From NCBI GenBank assembly GCA_035511515.1, contig DATKFG010000116.1, positions 1 to 36,553 of the forward strand: a stretch of DNA of 36,553 nucleotides, written 5' to 3'. Below are positions 23,915-32,380 of the stretch, one piece after another (position 1 is the stretch's first letter; the number at the start of each line of letters is the position of its first letter). The translations under genes were made by a program, and so were the position numbers. Below the pieces are notes generated by a model, which did no database searches, was not told where the DNA came from, and saw only the letters and a list, made by a program, of their open reading frames with translations. The DNA comes from VBCK01 sp035511515 (GTDB lineage Bacteria > Pseudomonadota > Gammaproteobacteria > Burkholderiales > Burkholderiaceae_F).

Positions 23915-24631
23915 ATGCCCGCAATCAACCCGGTGCCGGCCCAACCGCCCAGGCTCCGCACGGTGCGCTCGTTCGGTCCTGGGCGCGGCCGCGTCACGCG
24001 CGCCCAGCAGCGCGCCTATCAGGATGATTTTCCGCGCTATGCGCTGCCGTTTCTGGCGCGGCCGATCGAACCGGCGGTCTGCTTCGGACGCGAGGCCCCG
24101 CTGGTTCTGGAAATCGGCTTCGGAATGGGCGAGACCACGGCGGCGATCGCGGCGGCCCATCCCGAGCTGGATTTTCTCGGTGTCGAGGTGTTCGCCGCCG
24201 GGATCGGCTCGCTCGCGATGCGCCTGGCGCGGCAGCAGCTGACCAATGTGCGCATCATCGAGCACGACGCGGTCGAGGTCGTGCGCGACATGCTCGGCCC
24301 CGCCTCGCTGGCCGGCGTTCACATCTTCTTTCCGGATCCGTGGCCCAAGGCGCGACATCACAAGCGGCGCCTGATCGCCCCAGGCTTCGTCGCCAGCCTG
24401 GCCGGCCGCCTGCGGCGCGGGGGCTATGTCCACTGCGCAACCGACTGGCAGCACTACGCCGAGCAGATGTTGGAGGTGCTTACGCGGGAGGCGAACCTGT
24501 CCAACCGGCATCCGGACTATGCGCCCACACCGGCCAATCCGCTGTGCGAGCGGCTGCGGACCAAGTTCCATGCGCGCGGGCAGCGGCTGGGGCATGCGGT
24601 GTGGGACCTGGTGTTTGAGCGTATCGGGTAG
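23915..24631 (+). CDS. trmB: tRNA (guanine-N7-)-methyltransferase
   Basis: 238 residues, the normal size. It methylates N7 of G46 in the tRNA variable loop using SAM. SAM-binding motif I is EIGFGMGETTAAIA (Glu66 onward), with an acidic residue at GVEVFAAG in motif II. The catalytic/tRNA-binding DPWPKARHHKRRL block (141-153) is diagnostic of TrmB. It is divergent from the yqjD-like gene, and its stop is 4 bases before a MITE-like repeat. Confidence 0.95.
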   Translation: MPAINPVPAQPPRLRTVRSFGPGRGRVTRAQQRAYQDDFPRYALPFLARPIEPAVCFGREAPLVLEIGFGMGETTAAIAAAHPELDFLGVEVFAAGIGSLAMRLARQQLTNVRIIEHDAVEVVRDMLGPASLAGVHIFFPDPWPKARHHKRRLIAPGFVASLAGRLRRGGYVHCATDWQHYAEQMLEVLTREANLSNRHPDYAPTPANPLCERLRTKFHARGQRLGHAVWDLVFERIG

Positions 24632-24634
24632 CTC

Positions 24635-24768
24635 GGCGCCCTCACCCCCTCCCCTCTCCCGCTGCGCGGGCGAGGGGCGACCGAGCGTCGCATGGCTCGA
24701 CGCTTCACGGAGGCACCCCGTATCGCCCCTCTCCCGCTGCGCGGGCGAGGGGAGGGGCTGAGGGCGCC
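24635..24768. repeat. MITE/BIME-like element with two REP palindromes
   Basis: 134 bp bounded by the perfect 10-bp inverted repeat GGCGCCCTCA/TGAGGGCGCC (24635-24644 and 24759-24768). Inside are two copies of the CTCCCGCTGCGCGGGCGAG palindrome (24651-24676 and 24727-24752) separated by about 50 bases. The left half contains CTCACCCC-CT-CCCCTCTCCC (24641-24660), identical to the site used by the IS110 element. It lies between convergent trmB and sodC, so it may also stop transcription from both sides. Confidence 0.85.
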
Positions 24769-24782
24769 CTTCGCCGCGCGCT

Positions 24783-25367
24783 CTACTTCTCGACGATCAC
24801 GCCGCAAGCCAGCCGTGGCCCGGAATTGCCGGCGGGCTGCGATTTGTAGTCGTCCGGATCGCGGTGGACGATCACGCTGCGCCCGACCACGTCGGTGCCG
24901 CCGCTTCCGACCGACAGGTAGGTGACCTCGAACGTCGTGTGCACCTCGCCTTTGTCATCGGCTTTCAGGTTCGGCAGATCTCCGGCGTGATGCGGCGGAT
25001 GCGAAAAGGTCCCATGGGCGACCCCCTCGGGATTGAAATGGCCGCCGGCACTCATCCCATCGGGCGCGGAGCAGTCGCCGCGCTCGTGCACGTGAAAGCC
25101 GTGCTCCGAGTTCGGCGCCATCCCGACCAGATCGACCTTCACGCGCACTTCGCTGCCCGACTGCCGGAATTCGACCTTCCCTGCCAGGGTATTGCCCTGG
25201 GTCGGTTTGACCTCGGCGACCGCCACCGCGGCGCCCGAATCCCACAGGGCATCCCATCCCGACGAGACTGTCGATCCAACCCAGTTGGCGCTGTCGCGCA
25301 CTGTCTGGCACCCGTTCAACGCCATGCATCCGACTGCGAACAGCACCCACCGAATCATCCGACTCAT
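24783..25367 (-). CDS. sodC: Cu/Zn superoxide dismutase, lipoprotein form
   Basis: 194 residues. It dismutates superoxide in the periplasm. The lipobox LNGC puts lipid on Cys20. Metal ligands are His92 and His94 (GFHVHERGDC), bridging His110 (GGHFNP), His119, His127, Asp130 (HHAGDLPN) and His169 (VIVHRDPDDY). The disulphide pair is Cys99/Cys188. All active-site residues are present. The gene is alone on the minus strand, convergent with trmB and divergent from the Hyf-like operon. Confidence 0.95.
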   Translation of the reverse strand: MSRMIRWVLFAVGCMALNGCQTVRDSANWVGSTVSSGWDALWDSGAAVAVAEVKPTQGNTLAGKVEFRQSGSEVRVKVDLVGMAPNSEHGFHVHERGDCSAPDGMSAGGHFNPEGVAHGTFSHPPHHAGDLPNLKADDKGEVHTTFEVTYLSVGSGGTDVVGRSVIVHRDPDDYKSQPAGNSGPRLACGVIVEK

Positions 25368-25536
25368 AGGCTCTCCCCTCGTGACCAGGCCGCATGACGC
25401 TATTGCGTCAAGTCCGCATTATGTCCGGCGCCGGTGGATTTTTCCCACTCCGATTGGATGATGCCCTCGCAAGGGACAACGCGGATTGCGCTAACCTTGC
25501 GCCCGGCGAACCGCGCCCGCGCGCGGGCCGGCTTGA

Positions 25537-27546
25537 ATGGACCGGATGCTGGACCTCGACCGAATACTGACGGGCATCACGATCTGGGTCGGCATCGGCA
25601 TCGTGGCGCTGGCTGTCCCAAGGAGCACGCGTTTCGTCGCGCGCGTGCTTTTCCCGATCAGCGCCGTGGTGTCCTTGGGACTGGCCCTGGCCTCCCTGCA
25701 CGGCCTGTTCATGCCGCCGCAAGCCGTCGTGCTGCGCCTGGGCCTGCCCGGCCTGCCCTTTCACCTCCGGATGGACAGCCTGTCGGCCTACTTCCTGGTC
25801 GTAATCGGCGCCGCTTCGGCCGGCACATCGATCTTTTCGGCCGGCTACCTGCGCAAGGGCGAGGGCACGCCGCCGGGTCTGCAGTGCCTTCAATACCACC
25901 TGTTTCTGGCCAGCATGGCGCTGGTGGTCCTGGCCGACGACGCCTATGCGTTCATGGTCGCCTGGGAAACGATGGCGCTGGCATCCTATTTCCTGGTAAT
26001 CGCCAACCACCGGGTCGCCGCGATCCGCCGCGCCGGCTACCTGTATCTGCTGCTGGCCCACATCGGCGCGATCGCGATCCTGCTCTGCTTCGGAGTGCTG
26101 CAGGCCAACACGGGCGATTTCACGTTCGCCAATCTTCGCGTTCAGCCGCTGTCGCCGTTGTGGGGGTCGATCGCGTTCGTGCTGGCCGTGATCGGCTTCG
26201 GTGCCAAGGCCGGCATCGTTCCGCTGCACGTGTGGCTGCCGGAAGCGCATCCGGCAGCGCCATCGCCGGTGTCGGCCCTGATGAGCGGGGTCATGCTGAA
26301 GACGGCTGTGTACGCGATGCTTCGGATCGCGTTCGACCTGCTGCACGTGCAGATCTGGTGGTGGGGCCCGCTGCTGCTGGCACTGGGCCTGCTCACGGCG
26401 CTGTTCGGGGTCGTGTTCACGACGGTCCAGACCGACATGAAGCGGCTGCTCGCGTTTTCGTCGATCGATAATGTCGGGCTGATCTTCGTCAGCATGGGCC
26501 TGGCGTTGACATTCCGCTCGTATGGGATGCCGATGCTGGCGGCCCTGGCGCTCACGGCGACGCTGTTTCACGTGGCGGCCCATGCGCTGTTCAAGAGCCT
26601 GTTGTTCCTGGCGACCGGCTCCGTGCTGCACGCGACCGGGGAACGCAACCTGGGCAAGCTGGGCGGATTGATCCGCACGATGCCGTGGGTCGCGTGGCTC
26701 ACGCTGGTGGGGGCGCTGGCCGCATCGGGACTGCCGCCGCTGGCCGGGTTCGTATCGGAGTGGCTGCTGCTGCAGACGTTCCTGTTCACCACCAACCTGC
26801 CCACCTCATTTCTGAACATGCTGGTGCCACTGGTGGCGGCCGCCGTAGCGCTGGTGGCCGCGCTGAGCGGCTACGCGATGGTGAAGTTTTTCGGCGTCAT
26901 CTTCCTTGGCCAGCCGCGCGAGGACAAGCTGCGGCACGCGCACGACGCCTCCCGGCTGGAGCGGATCGGCCTGGCCTGGCTGGCCACGGGCTGCGTGGCG
27001 CTGGGCCTGTTTCCGATCCCGGTGATCGACGCCATCGACCGAGTGACGCGGCTGCTGGTCCAGTATGGGCTGGCTGCGACCGTTCATGCCAACGGCTGGC
27101 TGCTGCTGGCGCCCACCTCGATTCAGCGCGCCAGCTACAGCCCGCTCATTTTCCTGCTGGTGATGAGCGCCAGCATCGCGTTCACCGCCTTTGCGGTGCG
27201 CATTCTTTATCACGGGCGCTTGAGGCGCGCACCGCCGTGGGACTGCGGCTATCCGTACCAGACCGCACGCATGCAGGACACCGCGGAGGGCTTCGGCCAG
27301 CCGATCCGGCAGATCTTCGAGCCGTTCTTCTGGATGCGCCGCGACCTGCCCTCGCCGTTCGACGCCCGGCCCCGTTACCGGGTCGTGATCGAGGACCGCT
27401 TCTGGCACTGGATCTACCAGCCGGTGCAGCAGGCGGTGGAGCGTGCGGCGCGCCTGGCCGGCCGGGTCCAGCAGGGGCGCATTTCGATCTATCTGTTGTA
27501 CAGCTTTGTCACGCTGGTCGTGATGCTGTTTCTGGTGGGAAGGTGA
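25537..27546 (+). CDS. hyfB: HyfB-like antiporter-type subunit (NuoL/ND5 family)
   Basis: 669 residues, with about 14-16 hydrophobic segments. The Proton_antipo_M domain has the conserved VAWETMALASYFLV, FGAKAGIVPLHVWLPEAHP and PSPVSALMSGVMLK blocks. Lys in the broken-helix channel motif and Glu in the WETMAL segment are present, so the ion path looks intact. The C-terminal part (about 560-640) matches the HyfB/HycC tail (CGYPYQTARMQDTAEGF). It is the first gene of a seven-gene operon that ends in pyruvate carboxylase. The ribosome-binding site at ATG 25537 is weak; the ATG at 25546 is possible. Confidence 0.9.
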   Translation: MDRMLDLDRILTGITIWVGIGIVALAVPRSTRFVARVLFPISAVVSLGLALASLHGLFMPPQAVVLRLGLPGLPFHLRMDSLSAYFLVVIGAASAGTSIFSAGYLRKGEGTPPGLQCLQYHLFLASMALVVLADDAYAFMVAWETMALASYFLVIANHRVAAIRRAGYLYLLLAHIGAIAILLCFGVLQANTGDFTFANLRVQPLSPLWGSIAFVLAVIGFGAKAGIVPLHVWLPEAHPAAPSPVSALMSGVMLKTAVYAMLRIAFDLLHVQIWWWGPLLLALGLLTALFGVVFTTVQTDMKRLLAFSSIDNVGLIFVSMGLALTFRSYGMPMLAALALTATLFHVAAHALFKSLLFLATGSVLHATGERNLGKLGGLIRTMPWVAWLTLVGALAASGLPPLAGFVSEWLLLQTFLFTTNLPTSFLNMLVPLVAAAVALVAALSGYAMVKFFGVIFLGQPREDKLRHAHDASRLERIGLAWLATGCVALGLFPIPVIDAIDRVTRLLVQYGLAATVHANGWLLLAPTSIQRASYSPLIFLLVMSASIAFTAFAVRILYHGRLRRAPPWDCGYPYQTARMQDTAEGFGQPIRQIFEPFFWMRRDLPSPFDARPRYRVVIEDRFWHWIYQPVQQAVERAARLAGRVQQGRISIYLLYSFVTLVVMLFLVGR

Positions 27547-27568
27547 CAGAGGAACGGAGGCTAGGCCC

Positions 27569-28516
27569 GTGAGTCCGTCGGGATTTCTGGCGCAGATGCT
27601 GCAGTTCGCGGTGGCGCTGGCGGCTGCGCCGCTGCTGACCGGCTGGGTCAACCAGTGCCGCGCCTGGCTGCACAACAAGCGGGCGCCCAGCCTGATGCAG
27701 CCCTACCGCGTGCTGCACAAGCTGTTGCACAAGGAGCCAATCGCCGCCGAAAGCGCCTCGCTGCTGTTCCGGGGCACGCCGTACATCGTGTTCGGCTGCA
27801 TGGCGCTGGCGTGCGGGATCATTCCCGCGCTGTCGACCGATCTGCCGCTGGCACCGGCGGCCGACGCGATCGCGCTGGTCGGTCTTTTTGCACTGGCCCG
27901 GGTGTTCATCTCGCTGGCTGCGATGGACATCGGCACCGCGTTCGGAACCCTGGGTGCGCGCCGCGAGATGCTGATCGGCTTCCTGGCCGAGCCGGCACTG
28001 CTGATGACTTTTTTTTCAGCCTCGCTGATCTCCAATTCGACGTCGCTGGCCGCCATCGTCCACAAGATCGGCCACAGCCCCTTCCAGATCTACCCGAGCA
28101 TGGCGTTCGCCGGGGTGGCCTTCACGATCGTTTCGCTCGCCGAGAACGCGCGCGTACCGGTCGACAACCCGGCCACGCACCTGGAGCTCACGATGGTGCA
28201 CGAGGCGCTGATCCTGGAGTACTCGGCGCGCCACCTGGCGCTGCTCGAGTGGGCGGCGTCGCTGAAGCTGTTCGCCTATTCGTGCATCGGCCTGGCCCTG
28301 TTTTTCCCATGGGGTGTGGCCGAGGTCAACGCGCCGCTCGAAACGCTGTACTCGCTGCCGGCGCTCGCTGTGAAGCTGGCGATCGGCGGATTCCTGCTTG
28401 CGCTGATCGAGACCGTCAGCGCCAAGATGCGCATATTCCGGGTGCCCGAGTTCCTGGCCACCGCGTTCCTGCTCGCCGTGATCGGACTGCTGGTGCACGG
28501 ACTTCTCGGAGCCTGA
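27569..28516 (+). CDS. hyfC: HyfC-like membrane subunit (NuoH/ND1 family)
   Basis: 315 residues with about eight membrane helices. Conserved NuoH/EchB-type blocks are present: RAWLHNKRAPSLMQPYRVLHKLLHKE near the N-terminus and SLAENARVPVDNPATHLELTMVHEALILEYSAR in the loop that joins the quinone/hydrogenase module. The start is GTG at 27569 with GGAACGGAGG upstream. It anchors the soluble HyfG/HyfI module to the antiporter subunits. 22 bases separate it from hyfB. Confidence 0.9.
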   Translation: MSPSGFLAQMLQFAVALAAAPLLTGWVNQCRAWLHNKRAPSLMQPYRVLHKLLHKEPIAAESASLLFRGTPYIVFGCMALACGIIPALSTDLPLAPAADAIALVGLFALARVFISLAAMDIGTAFGTLGARREMLIGFLAEPALLMTFFSASLISNSTSLAAIVHKIGHSPFQIYPSMAFAGVAFTIVSLAENARVPVDNPATHLELTMVHEALILEYSARHLALLEWAASLKLFAYSCIGLALFFPWGVAEVNAPLETLYSLPALAVKLAIGGFLLALIETVSAKMRIFRVPEFLATAFLLAVIGLLVHGLLGA

Positions 28517-28519
28517 GCC

Positions 28520-29179
28520 GTGATCGCGCTGCTGACGCAGGCCATCAACCTGTTCGCGGCCATCCTGCTGATCCTCGCGTTCGCGATGATTACCCAGCGA
28601 CGCGTGCTGAATCTGGTTCATCTTTTCACCGCGCAGGGGATCACGTTGGTGGCCGCAACGTTGGACGTCGGCTATCTGACCGCGCAGCACCACCTGTACG
28701 TGTCGGCCGCCGCCACGTTCGCACTGAAGGTGGTGCTGCTGCCGATCCTTCTGCACAAGCTCATCGGCCGGCTGCAGGTGCGCTGGGACGTCGAGCCGCT
28801 GCTGAACACGCCGCTCACGATGCTGGTCGGCATCCTGCTGGTGGTGTTCGCCTTCAACCTGGCCTCGCCGATCGCGGCCCTTTCCTCCTCGATCGCGCGC
28901 TCCACACTGGGCATCGCGCTGGCCAGCGTGCTGCTGTCCTTCATGATGATGATCACGCGGGCCAAGGCCCTGCCGCAGGTGATCGGCTTCCTGTCGATGG
29001 AAAACTCGCTGTTCTTCGCCGCCACCGCGGCCACCAACGGCATGCCGATGCTGGTCGAGCTGGGCATCGCGCTGGATGTTCTGATGGGCTTTCTGATCCT
29101 GGGCGTGTTCATGTTCCAGATTCGCGAGCAGTTCGACAGCCTGGACATCCGCCACCTCGAGCGCCTGCGCGAGGACTGA
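28520..29179 (+). CDS. hyfE: HyfE-like membrane subunit (NuoK-like)
   Basis: 219 residues with about six or seven hydrophobic helices. HyfE is related to NuoK plus extra helices. Blocks such as TLVAATLDVGYLTAQHHLYVSAAATF and QVIGFLSMENSLFFAATA are typical, with Glu in the SMEN segment inside a helix as in HyfE. GTG start 3 bases after the hyfC stop. Confidence 0.88.
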   Translation: MIALLTQAINLFAAILLILAFAMITQRRVLNLVHLFTAQGITLVAATLDVGYLTAQHHLYVSAAATFALKVVLLPILLHKLIGRLQVRWDVEPLLNTPLTMLVGILLVVFAFNLASPIAALSSSIARSTLGIALASVLLSFMMMITRAKALPQVIGFLSMENSLFFAATAATNGMPMLVELGIALDVLMGFLILGVFMFQIREQFDSLDIRHLERLRED

Positions 29180-29182
29180 CCC

Positions 29183-30664
29183 GTGCTGCCGTTTGGGCTG
29201 GAAATGACCGAGCTGCCGCTGACGCTGCTGCTGGCCTGCCCGGTGTTCGGCGCGCTGCTGCTGGGCCTGCTCGGCCACTACCGGATCGGCGCCGAGATCA
29301 ATGTGCTCGTGTCGGCCGGCACCACGGCTTGCGCGGTATGGCTCGCCATCGAGGCGGCGCGCGGCACCCCGATCCTGGCGTACGACGAGCTGTTCTTCAT
29401 CGACCCGCTGAACGTATTCCTGGTCACGTTGACCGCGTTCGTCGGCCTGACCACGTCGATCTTTTCGCGGCCGTACATGCGCATCGAGCGCGACCACGGC
29501 CGCATGACAGGGGCGCGGATGCGGCTGTACCACGCGATGTACCAGCTGTTCCTGGCCATGATGCTGTTCGCGCTGACCACCAACAACCTGGGCGTGCTGT
29601 GGGTGGCGATGGAGGCGGCCACGCTGTGCACCGTGCTGCTGGTGTCGATATACCGGACCCCGGCCGCCCTGGAAGCGGCCTGGAAGTACTTCATCCTGTG
29701 CGGCGTGGGCATCGCGCAGGCCCTGTTCGGCACGCTGCTGCTGTACCTGGCGGCCGACCGCGTGATCGGGTCCGGCGCAGGCGCGCTGCTGTGGACCCAC
29801 TTGAACGCGGTCAAGACCCAGCTGGAGCCGACCATCCTGTCGCTCGCATTCGTGTTCCTGCTGCTCGGCTATGGCACCAAAACGGGGCTGGTCCCGGTGC
29901 ACCATTGGCTGCCGGATGCGCACGCCGAGGGCCCGACTCCGATTTCGGCCGTGCTGTCCGGCCTTCTGCTGAACGTGGCGCTGTATGCCATCCTGCGCTG
30001 CAAGATTCTGGCCGACGCCGCGCTGGGCAACGGGCTGCCGGGCCGCGCGATGATCGCTTTCGGCCTGATGTCCGTGCTGCTGGCCGCCTTCCTGCTTCAT
30101 CGCCAGCGCGACATCAAGCGGATGTTCGCGTATTCGTCGATCGAGCACATGGGACTGATCACGTTCGCCTTCGGCCTGGGCGGTCCGATCGCCAATTTCG
30201 GCGGCCTGCTTCACATGACGATGCACTCACTGACCAAGTCGGCGATTTTTTTCGCGGTCGGGCACGCCGCCCAGAAGGCCGGCACCCAGGTGATGGACGA
30301 GATCCGGGGGCTGGCGCAGATCAGTCCGACCGTGGGCTGGGGCCTGATGCTCGGGACACTGGCGATCCTGGGGATGCCGCCGTTCGGCGTGTTCGCCAGC
30401 GAGTTCCTGATCCTGACCTCGGCGATGCGCCAGCTGCCGTGGGCGGCGCCGCTGCTGTTGCTCGCGCTGGCGGTGGCCTTCGCCGCGGTTCTGGGCCGCG
30501 TGCAACCGATGGTGTTCGGCGAGACCAGCGTGAAGCGGCTGCCGCATCCGCCGGCGCTGGTGCCGGTTTTCGCGCACCTGGGGCTGGGGCTGGCGCTGGG
30601 CCTGTTCATTCCGCCGTTCCTGGTCAACTGGTACATGCGCGCCGCCAACCTGATGGGAGGATGA
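29183..30664 (+). CDS. hyfF: HyfF-like antiporter-type subunit (NuoL/M/N family)
   Basis: 493 residues with about 14 membrane helices and a Proton_antipo_M core. Conserved VAMEAATLCTVLLV (channel Glu), YGTKTGLVPVHHWLPDAHAEGPTPISAVLSG and FAYSSIEHMGLITFAFGLGG blocks support an intact channel. It differs from the HyfB homologue by lacking the C-terminal tail. GTG start 3 bases after hyfE. Two distinct antiporter-like subunits (HyfB and HyfF) occur, but no HyfD. Confidence 0.9.
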   Translation: MLPFGLEMTELPLTLLLACPVFGALLLGLLGHYRIGAEINVLVSAGTTACAVWLAIEAARGTPILAYDELFFIDPLNVFLVTLTAFVGLTTSIFSRPYMRIERDHGRMTGARMRLYHAMYQLFLAMMLFALTTNNLGVLWVAMEAATLCTVLLVSIYRTPAALEAAWKYFILCGVGIAQALFGTLLLYLAADRVIGSGAGALLWTHLNAVKTQLEPTILSLAFVFLLLGYGTKTGLVPVHHWLPDAHAEGPTPISAVLSGLLLNVALYAILRCKILADAALGNGLPGRAMIAFGLMSVLLAAFLLHRQRDIKRMFAYSSIEHMGLITFAFGLGGPIANFGGLLHMTMHSLTKSAIFFAVGHAAQKAGTQVMDEIRGLAQISPTVGWGLMLGTLAILGMPPFGVFASEFLILTSAMRQLPWAAPLLLLALAVAFAAVLGRVQPMVFGETSVKRLPHPPALVPVFAHLGLGLALGLFIPPFLVNWYMRAANLMGG

Positions 30665-30668
30665 ACCG

Positions 30669-32225
30669 GTGCTGCCGGCCCTGAACTGCACCTTCGATCG
30701 CCTGCCCGGTCCGATGCCGATTTTCCGCGCGCGCCTGACGCGCAAGTCCTGGAAGTCGGCCGCCAGCCTGGTGCGCTCGCTCGGGGGCCGGCTGCTGAGC
30801 CTGTGGGGCAGCGATCGGCGCCCGATCGACGGACAGATCGTGGTGCATGCGGCCTATGCAACCGGCAACGGGCTGGCCTGGGTGACGCTGCCGCTGCCCG
30901 ATTCGCTGCGGGTGTATCCGGCCATCGACGACGTGTTCGCGCAGGCGGGGCGGATGCAGCGGGCCGTGGCCGACCTGATGGGCCTGGTGCCGGAGGACCA
31001 CCACGACCCGCGCCCGTGGCTGCGCCACGGCGCCTGGCCGGCCGATTACCACCCGCTGCTGTCGGAACGCAGCGGACAGGAAAGCTTCGAGGCTGAACCC
31101 GATCCTTACCCGTTCGTTGCGGTCGATGGCGACGGTGTGCACGAGATTGCGGTCGGCCCGGTTCACGCCGGCATCATCGAGCCGGGTCACTTCCGCTTTT
31201 CGGTCGTGGGCGAAAAGGTGCTAAGGCTGGAAGAGCGTCTGGGCTACACGCACAAGGGCATCGAAAAGCGCTTCGAAGGTCAGGATCCGCTGGGCGCCGC
31301 GCGCCTGGCCGCACGCGTGTCGGGCGACTCGACCGTCGCGTACGGCTGGGCCTACGCGATGGCGGTCGAATCGGCCGCCCACTGCGTGGTGCCGCAGCGC
31401 GCGCAGTGGCTGCGCGCCCTTGCCCTGGAGCGCGAGCGCGTGGCCAACCACCTCGGCGACCTCGGTGCGCTCGGCAACGACGCCGGATTCTCGTTCGGAC
31501 TGGCCCAGTTTTCGCGGCTGAAGGAAGACTGGCTGCGGTCCAACGCCGACCTGTTCGGTCACCGCTACGCGATGGATTGGGTGCTGCCAGGAGGCGTGCG
31601 CGACGACGCCGATGCGGCGCAGCTCGAGCACATCGCACGCCAGTGCGTCGGGTTCGAGCGTGAAATCGCGCGGCTGCGTTCGATCTACGACGAGCACTCC
31701 GGTCTGCAGGACCGCTTTGCCGGCGCCGGACGGGTTGCCCCGGAGCTGGCGGCGCGCCTGGGGCTGACGGGGCTGGCCGGCCGGGCGAGCGGCCAGGCCC
31801 AAGATCTGCGTTCGGACTTCCGTTTTGCGCCGTACGAAGCGCTGGAGCCGGTGCGGGTGACCAGCAGCGCCGGCGACGTGGCCGCGCGCGTGACGGTGCG
31901 CTTCGACGAGACCCTGGAGTCGCTGCGGCTGATCGGCGAGATGGCGGCGCGCCTGCAGGAAAGTTCCGCCCGGGGCCCGATTCACCAGCCGCCGCACATC
32001 CCCGAGAACGGCGCGTGCGGGGCGGGCTGGGTCGAGGGCTGGCGCGGCGAGGTGCTGGTGGCGCTCGAACTGGATCAAATCGGACGCATCCGGCGCTGCC
32101 ATTGCCACGATCCGTCCTGGCAGAACTGGCCGCTGCTGGAGCACGCCGTGATCGGCAACATCGTTCCGGACTTTCCGTTGATCAACAAGTCGTTCAACCT
32201 GAGTTACTCGGGACAGGATCTTTGA
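30669..32225 (+). CDS. hyfG: HyfG-like large subunit lacking nickel ligands (Ehr-type)
   Basis: 518 residues. The N-terminal part (about 20-130) is NuoC-like and the rest is the NuoD/hydrogenase large-subunit fold (LGYTHKGIEKRFEGQDPLGAAR). In group 4 NiFe hydrogenases the Ni ligands are Cys in RVCGIC and in SLDPCxxC. Here the aligned segments read RVSGDS (Ser218, Ser221) and SFNLSYSG (Ser512, Gly515). All four ligands are therefore replaced and no NiFe site can form. The fold and coupling loop remain. Energy-converting-hydrogenase-related (Ehr) complexes share this loss; their reaction is unknown. GTG start, 4 bases after hyfF. No maturation endopeptidase or hyp gene is present, consistent with lack of nickel. 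Confidence 0.88.
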   Translation: MLPALNCTFDRLPGPMPIFRARLTRKSWKSAASLVRSLGGRLLSLWGSDRRPIDGQIVVHAAYATGNGLAWVTLPLPDSLRVYPAIDDVFAQAGRMQRAVADLMGLVPEDHHDPRPWLRHGAWPADYHPLLSERSGQESFEAEPDPYPFVAVDGDGVHEIAVGPVHAGIIEPGHFRFSVVGEKVLRLEERLGYTHKGIEKRFEGQDPLGAARLAARVSGDSTVAYGWAYAMAVESAAHCVVPQRAQWLRALALERERVANHLGDLGALGNDAGFSFGLAQFSRLKEDWLRSNADLFGHRYAMDWVLPGGVRDDADAAQLEHIARQCVGFEREIARLRSIYDEHSGLQDRFAGAGRVAPELAARLGLTGLAGRASGQAQDLRSDFRFAPYEALEPVRVTSSAGDVAARVTVRFDETLESLRLIGEMAARLQESSARGPIHQPPHIPENGACGAGWVEGWRGEVLVALELDQIGRIRRCHCHDPSWQNWPLLEHAVIGNIVPDFPLINKSFNLSYSGQDL

Positions 32226-32231
32226 TGCGAC

Positions 32232-32333
32232 GCGCCCTCACCCCCTCCCCTCTCCCGCTGCGCGGGCGAGGGGCGATCAGGCGCCACTGCTTAGACGGAA
32301 CAGCAGGTGATCGGCCGGACAGGGTGAGGGCGC
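32232..32333. repeat. MITE-like element between hyfG- and hyfI-like genes
   Basis: 102 bp with a perfect 12-bp terminal inverted repeat GCGCCCTCACCC/GGGTGAGGGCGC (32232-32243 and 32322-32333). It holds one REP palindrome and a unique part (GCGCCACTGCTTAGACGGAA, then CAGCAGGTGATC) shared in inverted orientation with the copy at 36412-36502. The IS110 target CTCACCCC-CT-CCCCTCTCCC is present unoccupied at 32237-32256. It fills most of the only long gap (155 bases) in the operon. Confidence 0.85.
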
Positions 32334-32380
32334 TCTGACAAAGGAGAGCTGTGTGAGTTGCTGCGAGCAGGATCTCTGAC

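Noticed and set aside
24651..24752. CRISPR-like array
   Set aside because: Only two palindromic repeats with one spacer and terminal inverted repeats; no cas genes. It fits a REP/MITE element.
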